Assembly (NCBI GenBank): GCA_907165065.1
Contig: OU015530.1
Location: 44,022,965-44,086,964, forward strand
Reading direction: 5' to 3'
DNA: 64,000 nucleotides
From: Caprimulgus europaeus
Lineage: Eukaryota; Chordata; Aves; Caprimulgiformes; Caprimulgidae
Positions within the stretch are counted from its first letter, which is position 1; every line of letters starts with the position of its first letter. The notes beneath the pieces were generated by a model. It saw only the letters and a program-made list of their open reading frames with translations. It did no database searches and had not been told where the DNA came from. Shown here piece after piece: positions 34,071 through 46,223 of this stretch. A program made the position numbers and the translations under genes.

Positions 34071-37000
34071 ACATTATGTCAGTGTAATTTACAGCACCTC
34101 TAATGATTGTTCTGAGGTATGTCAGCATTCAGCAGCTGTTTTATCTCTTTCCTTTCTGTCTGAATAGAAACCCCTGTATTTCAGTCATGTAAACTCTAAA
34201 TCCACCCAGCTTTCATGCAGGTTTCCTTCATATTCTTGAAAAAAATACTGCTTTTGAAGGAGAGTGGAATGGGATACTTGTGCTTGTCATTTTCCAAAGA
34301 AGTCATACATTTCTAAGATTCCCTTTTTTTTTTTTGGCTGATACAGTGTCAAGAATCAACCATGATAACTCCCTCTGTTTTACTGTAAATAGATAGAAAC
34401 TCAATACAGGAAAAACTGACCAAATTCTTTAGTTCAGTCCAGCTACTGCAAGAAGAATGTATTTTTCTGGTGTTTTTTCAGTCTGAAGGAGCTGAAAATG
34501 CCAGGGTTTCTCAGTGTGTCTTGGAGACTAGTCAGAATTCGGTGCAGTAGTAAAAAGCAGAACCAACAAGCTTTTTTTTCAAATATAGGTTGTTTCAGAT
34601 TGCAGCCTTACAAATCCTTGCAGTAGTACTACTGAGAAGGCAGTGAACTGTAGTGTGCTGGAGGAAATACTGGCTGGGAGTGTGGTATAGCAGAAACTTT
34701 AAAAACCTGTTTTGATGCCAAATAGAATATACCAGTGAACATCAGTCCAAATAACTATAGAGGATTTTTGGAAGAAATAACGTAAAACTCTGAAGTATTT
34801 ATTTTCCAGGATGTTGGTGACCATAGTACCTGCAAATTTACATTGCATTTTGTCTGTTCCAGTCTGCAAGTCTGTTTTGTGAACTTAATATATTAGTAAG
34901 ATATTTCAGAAGAGAGAGAGGCAAATGAGGACAGAGTTTATTGAATTCTCTTACACATTGGACAGGTGAATTTAATATTTTTTCATTACTACAGTATTGC
35001 TGTGTCAGTGCTCTGTAAATGTTAGCAACTGACACTTAGCATCGCTTCAGTGAGAAACCTCTCTTGTTTGTAACCTGAGCTGCAGCTATTTAAACCTGGA
35101 GAAATGAATTTTGGTAGAAGGGATTCTTTCATTTTCCTACCTGGCCTATTCTTTTTTCAGTTTTGTGAACTTGCCAGTATTGTAAAATGTTTCACTTTTA
35201 AGATTTCTCATTGTTTTAAGGGGATGACTTAAAGGAACTGACTTAAGATAAAGAGGTGAAAAAGGGTTTCCTATATTTCCCGAATAATCTATTGGCTCTT
35301 GGGTACTCTTAGTTCCTGTGTTTGAATATATTCATGAGTTTTGCTTCCTTAAACTATACTGAAGCAGATAACTCTTTCATAAATTAATGTTCAGCAGGGG
35401 AGCACAGCATATTTGACTTTTAGGGACTTCTGCATGAAAAGATTTTATCTCTTGGACTTTATCAGTTGTTCTACATGACAGAAGTAGCACAGAGACTATA
35501 GTAGAAGGTATTTGAGTGTTATGCTTTTCTGATTTGAGAGCAGTCTACAAGAATCTCATGAGGTAAGGAGGTAAAAACCTAATGAATTTTATATATAAGA
35601 TTGTCTGTAAAGGTGTTAAAATATGATTAATAACATATTTTGGAGTAAAATATCTTAATGGTTGCTAGCCATATGGAAAGGATGAATATGATTCTAAGGG
35701 GTTTATGGCAGCAGCAGTAATCTACAGCAAACCTTTAGCATCTGTGTTTTTCTTTGTACACTGGAATATGATACACTCTGTGCAGTACTACTGTGTGAGA
35801 GATCTCTTCTCTGTACAGCACTGTATGCCCATAGTTGAGCAGTTCAAAATACATACATGCTAAGACCCCACACAAAGATAATACATATGCCATCATTTTC
35901 CAAATATTGAATAATTTCTTTAAAATTACCAACTGCCAGCATTTCATTGGTTTGATACCAGACTTTCCAGTCTTGAAAAAAGTGATGGAAAAAAATGAAG
36001 GTGGAACTTCATTTCCATGTAAGGTTCTGTGAATTTGTTGAGTAAATCAAAATAAGAAAAAAAATAATTAAAAATTAAAATATTATTCCACTTATCTGTT
36101 TAAAAATTAGTTTTAGTAAATTAACTAATTACTTCTGAATTCAAGATAACTCATTTGAATGAGTTTATTCAGGACTTGGACATGTTAAAATAGGAACATT
36201 TATTAGTTGGCTACTGTAGTAATAATAGTAAACAATATAAAGTAATGCTATTATTTTCATTAGAGAGAGTAACTTTGAAGACCATTTTACCTGAAGAAGA
36301 AAATTGTCCCTGGGCTCTGAAAAGAAGTAGTAGATGTTAAAGATCTTATATTTTCAAAGAAGAAGGTCTGAGTGTAATGAGTGCCATCATGCCAAAGATT
36401 GCCAGAGACCTTGTAACACGCTTCCCAAACCCAGTATTTTAATGGTACTGAAAAGCATTTCTCTCCGGTACACTGAGAATACCAATGAACATATTTCTGA
36501 CTGAGCTGATTGGATATAAAACACATTCAGTCATGCTGACACACAGGAAGTATGAATTTTAAATAATTGTAAAACATTATAAAAAATGTATGAAAATTTA
36601 TGTGCATTAATGTGTTCTGCTATTAAAAAAATATTTTTGCTGCATGGGGAATATTTGCACAAGTAAAGCTTATGTTTTTGTAATAGTTGTCAAATGAGGG
36701 GCCTGTGTCACAAGTAGAAAATAACTATAATTTAATTAGATCCAGACAAACAATAAGGTAGGACCCCTATAATGACAATGATTATTTTCAAAGTGACTCC
36801 ACAAATTATTATGGGTTATTTTCTGTGGCAGTCAGTCTTTTTTGAATGACTAGATCATGTCCCCCTAATTGATAAATACTAGAACTTGCAATGTTATCAG
36901 GAGAAATAAGACACACCTGGCCCTGCTAAGGTTTCTGATGCAATTCCTGAACTGACTCTCAGCCTTACATGCTCGTTGTTTTTGTGTTAAAAAGTACGGC

Positions 37001-37184
37001 AGCATAGCATTTTTCAGATTCTACAAATTAAGGAAATAATCTTGTTTGATATTTAGCAAAGAGAACTGGAGTTTGTCCACGTGTGTTTACAGTCTTTTTG
37101 ACAGAAAAGGATGTTGTTCAGATGCTGCACTGATATTTCCATATGGGCAATTAATTTACTTCTTAACCTTTTGCAAACCTGTTC

Positions 37185-37290
37185 ATCCCTGTCCCCCGAG
37201 CCTTCAGTTTTTGCTTCTGTAAAAAGAGGTAATGATTCTTATGTCTTCACTGCCTTTGCATGGTTGGGTACATATTCTCATCTTGCAAAT
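37185..37290 (-). repeat. MIR/CORE-SINE-like fragment, minus strand
   Basis: The plus strand reads GCCTTCAGTTTTTGCTTCTG and TAAAAAGAGGTAATGATTCT, the antisense of the MIR core ('cctcagtttcctcatctgtaaaatggggataat'). Diverged but in the expected order. Confidence 0.45.
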
Positions 37291-38116
37291 ACATTTGTTA
37301 CACAGTATTAAAACTTAAGGGCTTGGTTTTAGGTAAATATATAACAGAAATATACCTATTAATCCTTTTTTGATCTTTAGATTAACAGTAAACATAAGCC
37401 TGAATGTTTTCTACTAGTGGTGCTTCAGCTATTTTAAAGCTTCATTACATTAACAGGAGAGTATGCAGTGGCTTTAATATAAATTATAATCAAGGTTGTA
37501 ATGTAGTATTAAATATAGAACATAATTTTAAAGTAAAATATGTTACTCTGTTTCTGTGTCCTAGACCTATGTGTTTCCCTAAAGCAACTTTTTGCTTTTG
37601 ACACGCTCCCAATGAGGTAGTACGTTTCCTGAAGACGTTGACAGTTGCAGCCAGTGAAGTGCCCTTTTCCTTTGTTTTTTTTTTTCCCCAACTGTTACTG
37701 AAATTTGACCAACTCCATAAAATCTCAAGTTTGTGCCAGTTCCTCATCTATTTGTACAAAATAGCTAATAAAGATTATATAATAAAGGATGAGGTGAAGA
37801 TATTCTACAGCAAAATCTACAGTCTTCACTTGGGGATGAAACTACCTATGTCTATGCTATGCATGTGCTTTCCAAAATGGGCCAAAATACCTGTATCTGG
37901 ACTGGTACATACTTTGTCTTTATTGCTGAATGAAACTGCAGAGAATGCACATACCTGCAGCAAGAAATGAAATAAAGTCTAATTCTTAGTATTATAGAAA
38001 ATTTACTTCACTCTTTTTAGAAAACAGTGTGCCACTTTCTAGAAGAAGAACATTAGGCACTGTTTAGATGTTTTGTCTATTGAACAACTTTCTGTGTAGC
38101 TTTTATCCTTATGTAG

Positions 38117-38257
38117 GGGAGAAACAGTTGAGCTTTTGCACAGTGTGTTTGCTAAGCTGTCATCAGGTGTAGAAGATCTGACAGACAAAGAAGCTTTTGA
38201 AGATAGTGAAATAGACAGAAATACTGGAAAATGCAGAATAAATGTGGAGATCTGAAT
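38117..38257 (+). CDS. Candidate internal coding exon (CCDC7-like gene); 3' border unclear
   Basis: Behind the acceptor CCTTATGTAG one frame is open to a TGA at 38255-38257. It reads GETVELLHSVFAKLSSG, then EDLTDKEAFEDSEIDRNTG, which looks protein-like: acidic, helical, with low content of rare residues. A donor is not obvious. CATCAG|GTGTAG at about 38165 would leave one base over, and this phase fits the acceptor of the exon at 40311. The coding-like sequence beyond it argues for a longer exon or an alternative last exon. No domain is recognised. Confidence 0.35.
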
Positions 38258-38789
38258 TCTTTTATTTAGGTCCCTGTTTAATTTACTCTGACACCTCATA
38301 TGCACTTATTCAAGATGTAGTACTGCTCTAGCAAGATTAAGATTCTGTCTCAAGATTAAGAAACAGACCCAGTGAAAGTTACTGGAGACACCATGAAAAG
38401 TAGAATTATTTTAAGAGGAACTTAAATGCAAATAGGCTAGAAGACTTTATATCATTTGATATAGAGATGACAGACTGTCAAACAAATTAAAATGGGGAAT
38501 TCTGGCAGAATGTACAGAATGTAAATAAGCATAAAGCTTAACCAAAGAGTATGTAGAGCTATACAGAAGAATAAGAAGAATATTCATCCACAAATGCATA
38601 AAGTTAGGCATGAGCTAATACATCCTGCCAAGAAGCTCAGTATCACTCACTGTAGCTGGTGATATTTCAGTAGTGCTAATTGATTTGTCAATACCTGGCT
38701 AATTTAAAACTAGCTTAGATATTTCTTCCGTAGGTATAGTTTACCTAATACAGGCTTTAATTTATTATTTATTTTAAATATGTAGATTT

Positions 38790-39560
38790 ATGTTACATGG
38801 ACACTTAAAAGCAATACTGAAAAGCGTAAATTTGATGTTGAAGACAACTGGGAGCTGGTGGAAGAATTCTGATGGGACAGTGTTGAGACAAGGGTATTAC
38901 TTGAACAAATTGAAAAGGCTTTAATAACATTTTAAAAGGACTGAAAGGAGGCAACTTCTGTTTGGACAAACAAGGAAAGAGGATGTTGAGTAGAGCAGGA
39001 TCTCAAAATAGCATGAAGGGGTGTTGGGTTTTTTTGTTTGTTTTGTTTTAATTAAGAGCAATATGAGGGAAAACTTGGAAAGTATCCTGAAATTATGGAC
39101 CTGAGTATCCAAAGACTTTAGTTTTGGAAAGATATGGAAGGTTTTTGGAAAGAAAGATATTAGCTCTTTTTCACAAATTTAGTTAAAGTTGATAAAACCT
39201 TGAAATGACATAATTTGAGAGAAGGACAGATGGAGAATATTAGTAAAAGAACAATTAATGATGCTGAGCTTGAGTTGTTAGTCATCAGCACAGCAATGAT
39301 AACTGAAGATGTGTCAGCTGATGAAATGGCTTGGAGAGAGAACATAATGTAAGATGAGCCAAAGGCTATAGACACTGCCCTGGGTAATAATGAAAGAGTG
39401 CAGAAAGAGGCTCATCAAAAGATGAACTCAAAGAACAGTCTTGAAAAGAACTGGTGCAAAAAAAAAAAAATCTTCAAGCCTAGTGAGTGTAAAATGCCAT
39501 GAAGGCAAGAATAATCAATGGCATCAAAAACAGGAAGGCAAAAGAGAAAGAAAAGATGGG
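38790..39560 (+). repeat. Probable ancient amniote interspersed repeat
   Basis: The passage GTTAGTCATCAGCACAGCAA, GAACATAATGTAAGATGAGC, CACTGCCCTGGGTAATAATG and CAATGGCATCAAAAACAGGA occurs in the same order as an old repeat known to me from mammalian DNA (order: 'gtcatcagcatagtgatag', 'acagagccctggggaacacc', 'cagtgtcaaatgctgcagag'). It is strongly diverged, and borders are approximate. Confidence 0.4.
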
Positions 39561-40310
39561 AGATGAAGGACAGTGAGATTATGTATGGCAAGGAGCAGCA
39601 AGGATAGGCTGCTCCACAAGGGAGACAACAACTCATTCTCACACAGCTCTTTTCCCGGCAGCCTTCTCCCCAGGTCACCCAGCTGCACCATACCAGAGTC
39701 GTCCTTGACCACAAGTAGCTAAGCCCCCGGGAGGGGGAAACAAGTTGCACTCAGGGCCCAGGTGATTCATACAATTTAATGACTTACGATGGACTCTGCT
39801 GCAGTTAGTGAGAATTTTGTGGTTGGTTTAACTGGGGTCAGGACCTCACACCCAGTCCTATGTCTGACCATACTTCCTTCTTGCTATTGTAATGTGTGAG
39901 GTGGGAAAATGAGATATTATCATCCAGAGGCTAGAATGAGAATCACAGTGACATTGTGATACAAACAAAAAGATAATCTTTGTTTTGTGGGGCTTAAAAC
40001 TAAAATATAACACACTGAGGAGGGTGGGGTTAACAAGGTAATTAAGGTGCCATTGTTTTTCATTCCTTATGCACTTTTTAATTTTGGCATTACTTAAATA
40101 CAAGTAAATTATGGTGGTTTCTTTTCAAGGCTTAGATATTTATTTTAAACATTACTCACAGTATAAGCTAATAATTTATTATATCATGGATGTTCTTTCC
40201 AATATAAAGTACATTTTAAGTTCAAGATCCATCTGATAGGATTCAATTTTTAAAACAAAAAAAAAAGTGCAGTTTTTCAACTCATGACTGATATTTTGCA
40301 CCTACTGCAG

Positions 40311-40424
40311 ATAGACTAAATGAGCTACCAACTCAGAGAAGGCTTCTTGCAATTTTGGAATCAGATCTGAGAGAGCTGCAGGAAACGCTGGCCCTGGCAG
40401 GTAGCCAAACAGGCAGCACGAATG
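40311..40424 (+). CDS. Probable coding exon, plus-strand gene between EPC1 and ITGB1 (CCDC7?)
   Basis: The 114-base segment lies between a good acceptor (CACCTACTGCAG) and a perfect donor (AATG|GTAAGT). Only one frame is open: two bases, then RLNELPTQRRLLAILESDLR and ELQETLALAGSQTGSTN, then one base. The peptide is amphipathic with Leu heptads (LLAILESDLRELQETL) and looks like a coiled coil, in keeping with CCDC7, a coiled-coil protein without known enzymatic function. I do not recognise it as matching the human protein residue by residue, so the name is inference from gene order. The coding character is the best of all the plus-strand candidates. Confidence 0.6.
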
Positions 40425-41069
40425 GTAAGTGCACAGCTGAAGTCTGATACCAGATTATTTTATTCACTAACAGTTTAGTGTGGCCATAGAGTAGAATCAC
40501 TGAGACATTTGTATCTTCTCGGAGCAAGAGTACAGGACTGGCTTTTTGTAAACATGGAAATTATTTTAGCAAATTTTAATGCTTAGAAATCTTTTGCTTA
40601 AATATCTAATTTTGTACTGAAAATATATATCGTTGTAATTTGTGTCTGATTTGGAATACGTTAAATGATTGTATTTCTTAGTCATAGGAGAAATGTGAAC
40701 AAATATTCTGAACTGATCTGTATGCTATAAAAGATAATTGGCTTTAAGGGTTCTGCCCTATCAAGGTAGGCAAACAAATCAGAAAACTGAAAATTATTTT
40801 TTGATAGATCTCTCAATATTTTTCTTCCCAATTCCATACTTAATTAATAGAACTGAAAAATATACCTAATGATCCAAATATATATTTAAGTAATTTTAAC
40901 ATTAATAAAATTTACCTTAAAGTTCCCAGTAAATTTTAAAATACAATTTAGTGTCATTGCAGCTAAGTTCCTTGAAGACCTATGTTCTAAAGCACAGAAG
41001 GCAGAGCTCATTTATGTAGATTTTTTCTTTTGCATATTTCCATTGTGGTGTTTTGTTATTTGGGGGTTT

Positions 41070-41105
41070 GTTTGTTTTTTTTTGTTTTGTTTTGTTTTGT
41101 TTTTC
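41070..41105 (+). repeat. (TTTTG)n microsatellite
   Basis: A run of TTTTG/TTTG units next to a T-rich stretch. No coding or regulatory meaning is apparent. Confidence 0.85.
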
Positions 41106-42569
41106 TGTAGCCATTGCTGTCTTGTGCCCTTGTAGTTCTACTGAAGCTGCAGAATACTTCTTACAGGCTGAATCCACCTTCTCTTTCTGCTGCAGCTACC
41201 TTGTTTTTACAAACCTCTGAAAAACAGTATTATGGTTTAAGGTGTCAACTACAATATGGTTTATATCTAAGTACAAATCTTAATTTAATAACTATCTGCC
41301 ATTGTTATATGACTAGTGAAATTTTAATATATAAACCTAATATGAAAATTTAAGGATATAATGTTGTAGCTATAAGAAACCATTTCAGTATAAAATCGTT
41401 GATAGTGAGACTTTAAATTCTGAGAATACCTTTGGAAATTATTTAAACTTTGAAAGATTTTCTAGGAGCAGGAAAACCTTGGTTCAGAAAAGTTTTTTGT
41501 ACTATTTTGTGTCAGATTTTCAGGTTTTATTAAACTCTAATGGAACTGATGGGATATTTCAGAAAATGTACTACATAAGGGAAATAAACTTGTTATACTG
41601 AAGATTTTGTACTACAAGGGCATAGGTAGTGTTCCAGTCTGCATATGCATTAGCTGATGACATATTTGTGAGCTGAAGACTGTCTCATAAAAGTACTGAA
41701 CAAATGAGCTGATCAAGGAGCTGTCTGGACAGTTAATATTAATTTTATAGTAATTCTTGAAACACTGGAAAATTTCCAGAAAGCTGTAACAGAGTGACTG
41801 TTGTGCAAGTGCTCTAAATGGATAGATGGGACAATATCAGCTCGACATTGATCTTAGAATAATTTAGCAGGACTGTACAGTAGAAAATGAGGGGAAGGAT
41901 GCGTGACTGAAGTCACTCAGTATTTTATGGAAGATAATGCACAAACCCACTTAGTTTGGTTTGGGTTTTTTGAGTGGTGTTGAAGTTACCCCGTTGATTA
42001 ACAGCAGTGCTAATGTTGGCATAGCTGAGATCTACAAGTCACTGAACTTTTGCAGAAATATATTTTCATTATGAAATTAGATAAAGATTGACTTAACCAT
42101 CCTGTCAAATGGTTCATGTAATCCAGTGCCCTGTCTCCATCTGTGTTCAAAAGCAGATGTATAGAAAACGGTGTATGATTCTTCCTAAAATATTCTGCAG
42201 TTTCAAACTAAGCTATATTTGCTATGTTCTGCAGCAGATATCTCATGATGAATTCTTTTGTGAATTTAGTTAGTCATTTTAAATCCATATTATCCACAGT
42301 ATGTCAAAGTATTTTACAACTTAATTGTGGGTTATAGGGAAAAGTACCTTATGTTTATTTTGAGCCTAGAACCATCTTTGTCTGATAACTCTGGTCTTCT
42401 ATTCACTCTCTTCATTGCCTCTCACTGTACATACTCAGTGCCCTCCTGGCAAAGGTGGCTAATGGTATCCTGGACTGCATTACGAGGAGCATTGCCAGCA
42501 GGTCAAAGACTCCATCAATGACATATCTCAAATTAGAGAACTGATAATTAATTCCTATGCTGTGTTTTC

Positions 42570-43450
42570 TATAATCTTCTGACTTTATAATAGTTATTTA
42601 TTCATTTGAAGACTTTCCTCACATCCCCCTGGAAGTTTCTTTAAAGGTCTTTGATGAAAAGCATTGTTGAGAGCCTTTGGAAATCCAGTTGTATGAAATG
42701 ATGTCCCTTTGTCTGCGTGTTGCTGACTCCGTCAAAGAAGTCTGTGACTTCCCTCTGCCCATGCTGACTCTTCTACAATATGTTATACTTATCCATGTGT
42801 CCTCCTGTTATTATTTCTGCCAGACAGTAGTAGAAACATCTGGATAACTATTTTATTTATTTATTTTTTTAACTCTTGAAAATTGAGCCCATGTATGTTA
42901 GCCATTTTCCATTTGTATGGCAATGAGACCTGGCACTCATCCTTGAGTTCCTTAAGCCTTCTTAAGTGATTTGCATTGGCTCTTGGCAGTTTGCTGCTAT
43001 TGCTTTTGTTGATTTATCTCTAAAATATTTTGTTGACACTTCAATTTGAATAATTTTTCTGTTTTTTGCCCCAGGATGGGTAATTTTAGGTTGGCTATCT
43101 CCTGAAACTCCTCCACAGTAAATACAGAAGCAAAGAATGTTTACATATTCCGTTATTTCTCTGTTTTGATTATTCTTCTTATATCTCAGTGTCAGGCTTC
43201 TTGTTCCAGTGTATTTATCAGTTTTTATGCCTTCTGTGAGGCACAAAATCCTCCTTAGCATACTTTTAATGTTTAACTTTCTGTTATTTTGCATTTTCTT
43301 CGTTTAAATGCGATTCAGCTTTTTCAAGGACATCTTCTTACTTCTTTTACTTCAGCTTCTCTTACTGGCTGTTTAATCATCGTCCTTCAGTTTGTCTGAT
43401 CTTTCTAAACTTTTCTCATATAGGTTTGGCAGTGCCAAAGAGTAATTTGA
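42570..43450 (-). mobile_element. Ancient CR1/L3-type LINE fragment, minus strand
   Basis: Plus-strand words GAAAAGCATTGTTGAGAGCC, TTTGGAAATCCAGTTGTATG, CCCATGCTGACTCTTC and TCCTCCACAGTAAATACAGA followed by AGCAAAGAATGTT match, in order, the antisense of RT regions of old CR1-like LINEs ('gcctttggaaatccaa', 'ccatgctgact', 'agtgaagacagaggcaaagaa'). The RT part is highly decayed. It lies inside the presumed intron between the exons at 40.3 and 44.2 kb. Confidence 0.5.
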
Positions 43451-43808
43451 TGGCCCCTCCAGACATGTTTAGCTACCCTTTAAACTTATATCTTTCACTT
43501 TTTTAAATTAGGCATTACTGTAGTAATGATGGTTTGACTTTCATCAGTCTTGTAATTATAATATCCTATCAATTATTGTCCTTTCAGATTTTCTGATAGA
43601 CCTATTATGCTATGTCAGCACCCTCATTAAATAAACAGGAATCTACCCCTTACTCTTATCTTACATCTTAGACTACCACTGGTTTAGAAGAATGGCTGCA
43701 ATTGAACTAACATATTGGGTTTTTATGCCTTTTTTTATATGGGACTCTGAAGTAGGCCTTGATCCTGAGTCTGTACTCCTTACTCAGAAAAATGCCATGA
43801 TTGTGTGA

Positions 43809-43855
43809 CTGATTATTCTTAGGGCTGATTATTCTTAGGGCTGATTATTCTTAGG
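43809..43855 (+). repeat. 16-bp tandem repeat, three copies
   Basis: The unit CTGATTATTCTTAGGG starts at 43809, 43825 and 43841; the third copy differs only at its last base. Perfect short tandem copies suggest a recent expansion. Confidence 0.95.
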
Positions 43856-44217
43856 AAGTATTTCTAGAATAAAATCTATGACACTTCAGATACACACTTA
43901 TTTTTCATTTTTTTTTTTTGTCTTTGCTCTATGCTAACATAAAAGGTAATTAAAGTAATAGATAAGATCATAGAAATAATGAAAAATGATCAATAAATAA
44001 TTCATTTTTAGATTTTTTTTGCAACACTAATAATTACTTTATATAATTAAATGCAATGGTTTGATTAATCTATATTGACTGTTCTTTATTGCCATGATAG
44101 TGTTGTTGAGGAAAGACAAACATTTATTTTCCATGTTCTATATCTCAGTTTTCATCTTACAGAGCTGCTCCATAACTTTTTTCTGAGACATACACCAAAA
44201 TCATCCACTTTCTATAG

Positions 44218-44342
44218 GGGAACGCATTATGAACTCATCAGGAAAGGAGAAATTTTGATTGCTGAAATAGAAGAAAATCTGAAGAGCTTGCAGAAAGTTG
44301 AGAATGTGCTAATAAGCCATTTAATCACAGACAGATTCACTG
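44218..44342 (+). CDS. Probable coding exon, plus-strand gene between EPC1 and ITGB1 (CCDC7?)
   Basis: A 125-base segment lies between TTTCTATAG and CACTG|GTAATTG. One frame is open: one base, then GTHYELIRKGEILIAEIEEN, LKSLQKVENVLISHLITDR and FTG, ending with one base over. The sequence is strongly helical with Leu/Ile heptads and many Glu/Lys, i.e. coiled-coil character. It is the second good exon candidate and lies in the same orientation as the one at 40.3 kb. Family identity is inferred from synteny only. The frame is also open upstream of the acceptor as far as 44075, so the true start of the coding segment could differ. Confidence 0.6.
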
Positions 44343-46111
44343 GTAATTGCAAAGTAAATAACTTAGTAAAAGGGTATGAAAGCTAACATGTAGATGTGTG
44401 GGTGACACAAGGAAAAGAAGCAGATTTTCTTTCTTTCATATGTGCTCTGGCTTCTCTTTCCCCTGCCTGCCCCTCCGCTGTGCGCCGCTTCCACACCTCA
44501 GGCGCTCGCCTCATCACTCGCTCTGAAACTTTGCTTCTTGACATTCACCTTGCTACAAACACTGACCAACATCCCTTGGTGCCAGCAGCACCTGTACTAG
44601 CTCCAGCCTCTCCTGGGACATCCCACCTCAGGAAGCAGAGAGCGAAGGAAAAGAGCAGGCTGTGCTCAACAGAGGTACGCGAGGCTGGTCCACATATACA
44701 CGAAGAATAACCTACACTGTGACCTGCAGCCTTGGCTCACTCTTTGCAGTGAGATAGCTCTAGTTGGTTAGGAGTAGCTTGATGAGAAGATGCAGCTTGG
44801 AACTTTCAAATAGGAAGACAAAGTGAAAGAATATTCACTGGTTTCCAGTGCAAGACACTGCTAACAGAAATCTCACTCTTTCAATCACTTAACAGCAAGA
44901 TTAAATTTTAAGTGTGTATTAATGACTGCTGTGGCAAACCCAACGGCGTACGTAAAATCAGGCATGGAACCAAGAGATTGAAGTTTCACATAGCAGAGAA
45001 TGTACTATATAGTACTTTTAAATCTCTTGTGGATAAAAATACTCGGTTTATATTTTGTGTAATGCAGTGTTAAAGCGAGGTGAGACAGTTCATACAGCTA
45101 CCCTATGAAGAATAAACAAATACAATATTTCTGATAATTTTCCATTGACAGAGTATTTGAGACTTATTTTTTTATCTATTTTAGAAGCTATTTCTTACAT
45201 TGACCTGTATGAAACTCTTCAGTTTACTGTTAATATGTTCTTTTTAAAAAACCTGTCTTCAAAATTAATTTAAAATTAATATTTAACCCAAATATTCTCA
45301 AGTTATTTAAAATTATGCTCTACAGTGTTTCTTTCTCATTGCAATTTATCCATTTTAATGAGATGGTGATTAATGTATTTATTATCATTAATGAACACTC
45401 ACTCAAATTACTTTGCAGCACTCTGTGTTCTGATACTTTTATTTACAGTGGCTTATAAATATTTCCTTTCTGCTAGATAACTGCTTTTGCAGCAACTCTG
45501 ATTTTTCAAAAAGAAAAACCAAAAGTGCTTGGAAAACAGCCTCTGAATAGTAGAAATTTGTAGCTAGAGCCTACTCTTTCACTGCTTCTACTTGATCAAT
45601 ATCAAAGCTTTAGTAAATAAAAGTTTCACTCAAAAAGAAAAAGGTTTCTTTTTCCTATTGACATTCTGTCTTCCTCTGAGAATGAATTTGTATTTGTTAT
45701 GGAAAAGAAAAAGTGGTCATATTGTAAAGCAGTGCAATTGTGCAGAAAAGTTAAGAAAAACATCAGAAGCCCAAGGAAGTATGTATTTATCAGTTTAGAT
45801 TTTCTCATATATAGGTGCTCAAGACTGCTATAGAGGCTGTTTCAGTCCATGCACTAGACCAGCCTTCAGGCAGCCCAGAGGCAAAGTGACTTCATGGATG
45901 TTATTTAATAAACTATGTGATTACAGAGAATTATATTTTCTTTACCTGACTTGCATATTGCTGTTATAGTTTCAACCTGGGTAAGAGACTTTGTTTTATG
46001 AACAACTGCCATAAAGCAGTTCTAGCTTAGCTCTTTAGTTACTGGGCAGGAACTGGGGAAATGGATGGATGAAGGACTATGGCTATGTTAACTGCAATCC
46101 TTTTAACACAG
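44343..46111. other. Presumed intron; GC-rich stretch at 44.45-44.7 kb
   Basis: The first part (44450-44700) is GC-rich with CpGs (for example CTCCGCTGTGCGCCGCTTCC) and differs in composition from its surroundings; origin unknown. The remainder is ordinary AT-rich DNA. Confidence 0.4.
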
Positions 46112-46223
46112 GTTCACTGCTGGGATCTTACCGCTGGCTTGTGTGGGATCGCAGCCTTCTGAGCCTGTGCATCTACTGGTATTTTGGCAAGAGTCACTGC
46201 CTCACCAGCTTACAAAATTCAGG
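46112..46223 (+). CDS. Weak candidate exon following the 44.2 kb exon
   Basis: An acceptor (TTTTAACACAG) and a donor (CAGG|GTAAGT) surround 112 bases that stay open in the frame compatible with the preceding exon (one base over there, two bases at the start here). The peptide (SLLGSYRWLVWDRSLLSL, CIYWYFGKSHCLTSLQNS) is hydrophobic and aromatic, unlike the coiled-coil exons, and may not be coding. Confidence 0.2.

Larger units (their letters stand above)
31153..38116. other. Presumed intron, no coding segment recognised
   Basis: Apart from the LTR-like fragment at 31.9 kb and MIR-like fragments at 33.96 and 37.2 kb, nothing was recognised. If the exons at 30.66 and 38.12 kb belong to one gene, further exons should lie here, because their phases do not join directly (the first ends with one base over, the second starts with one base). 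Confidence 0.4.
40425..44217. other. Presumed intron of the plus-strand gene
   Basis: The exon at 40311 ends with one base over and the exon at 44218 begins with one base, so at least one further exon is required in this interval if both belong to one transcript. I could not identify it. The interval includes a microsatellite, an ancient CR1 and a 16-bp tandem repeat. Confidence 0.45.
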
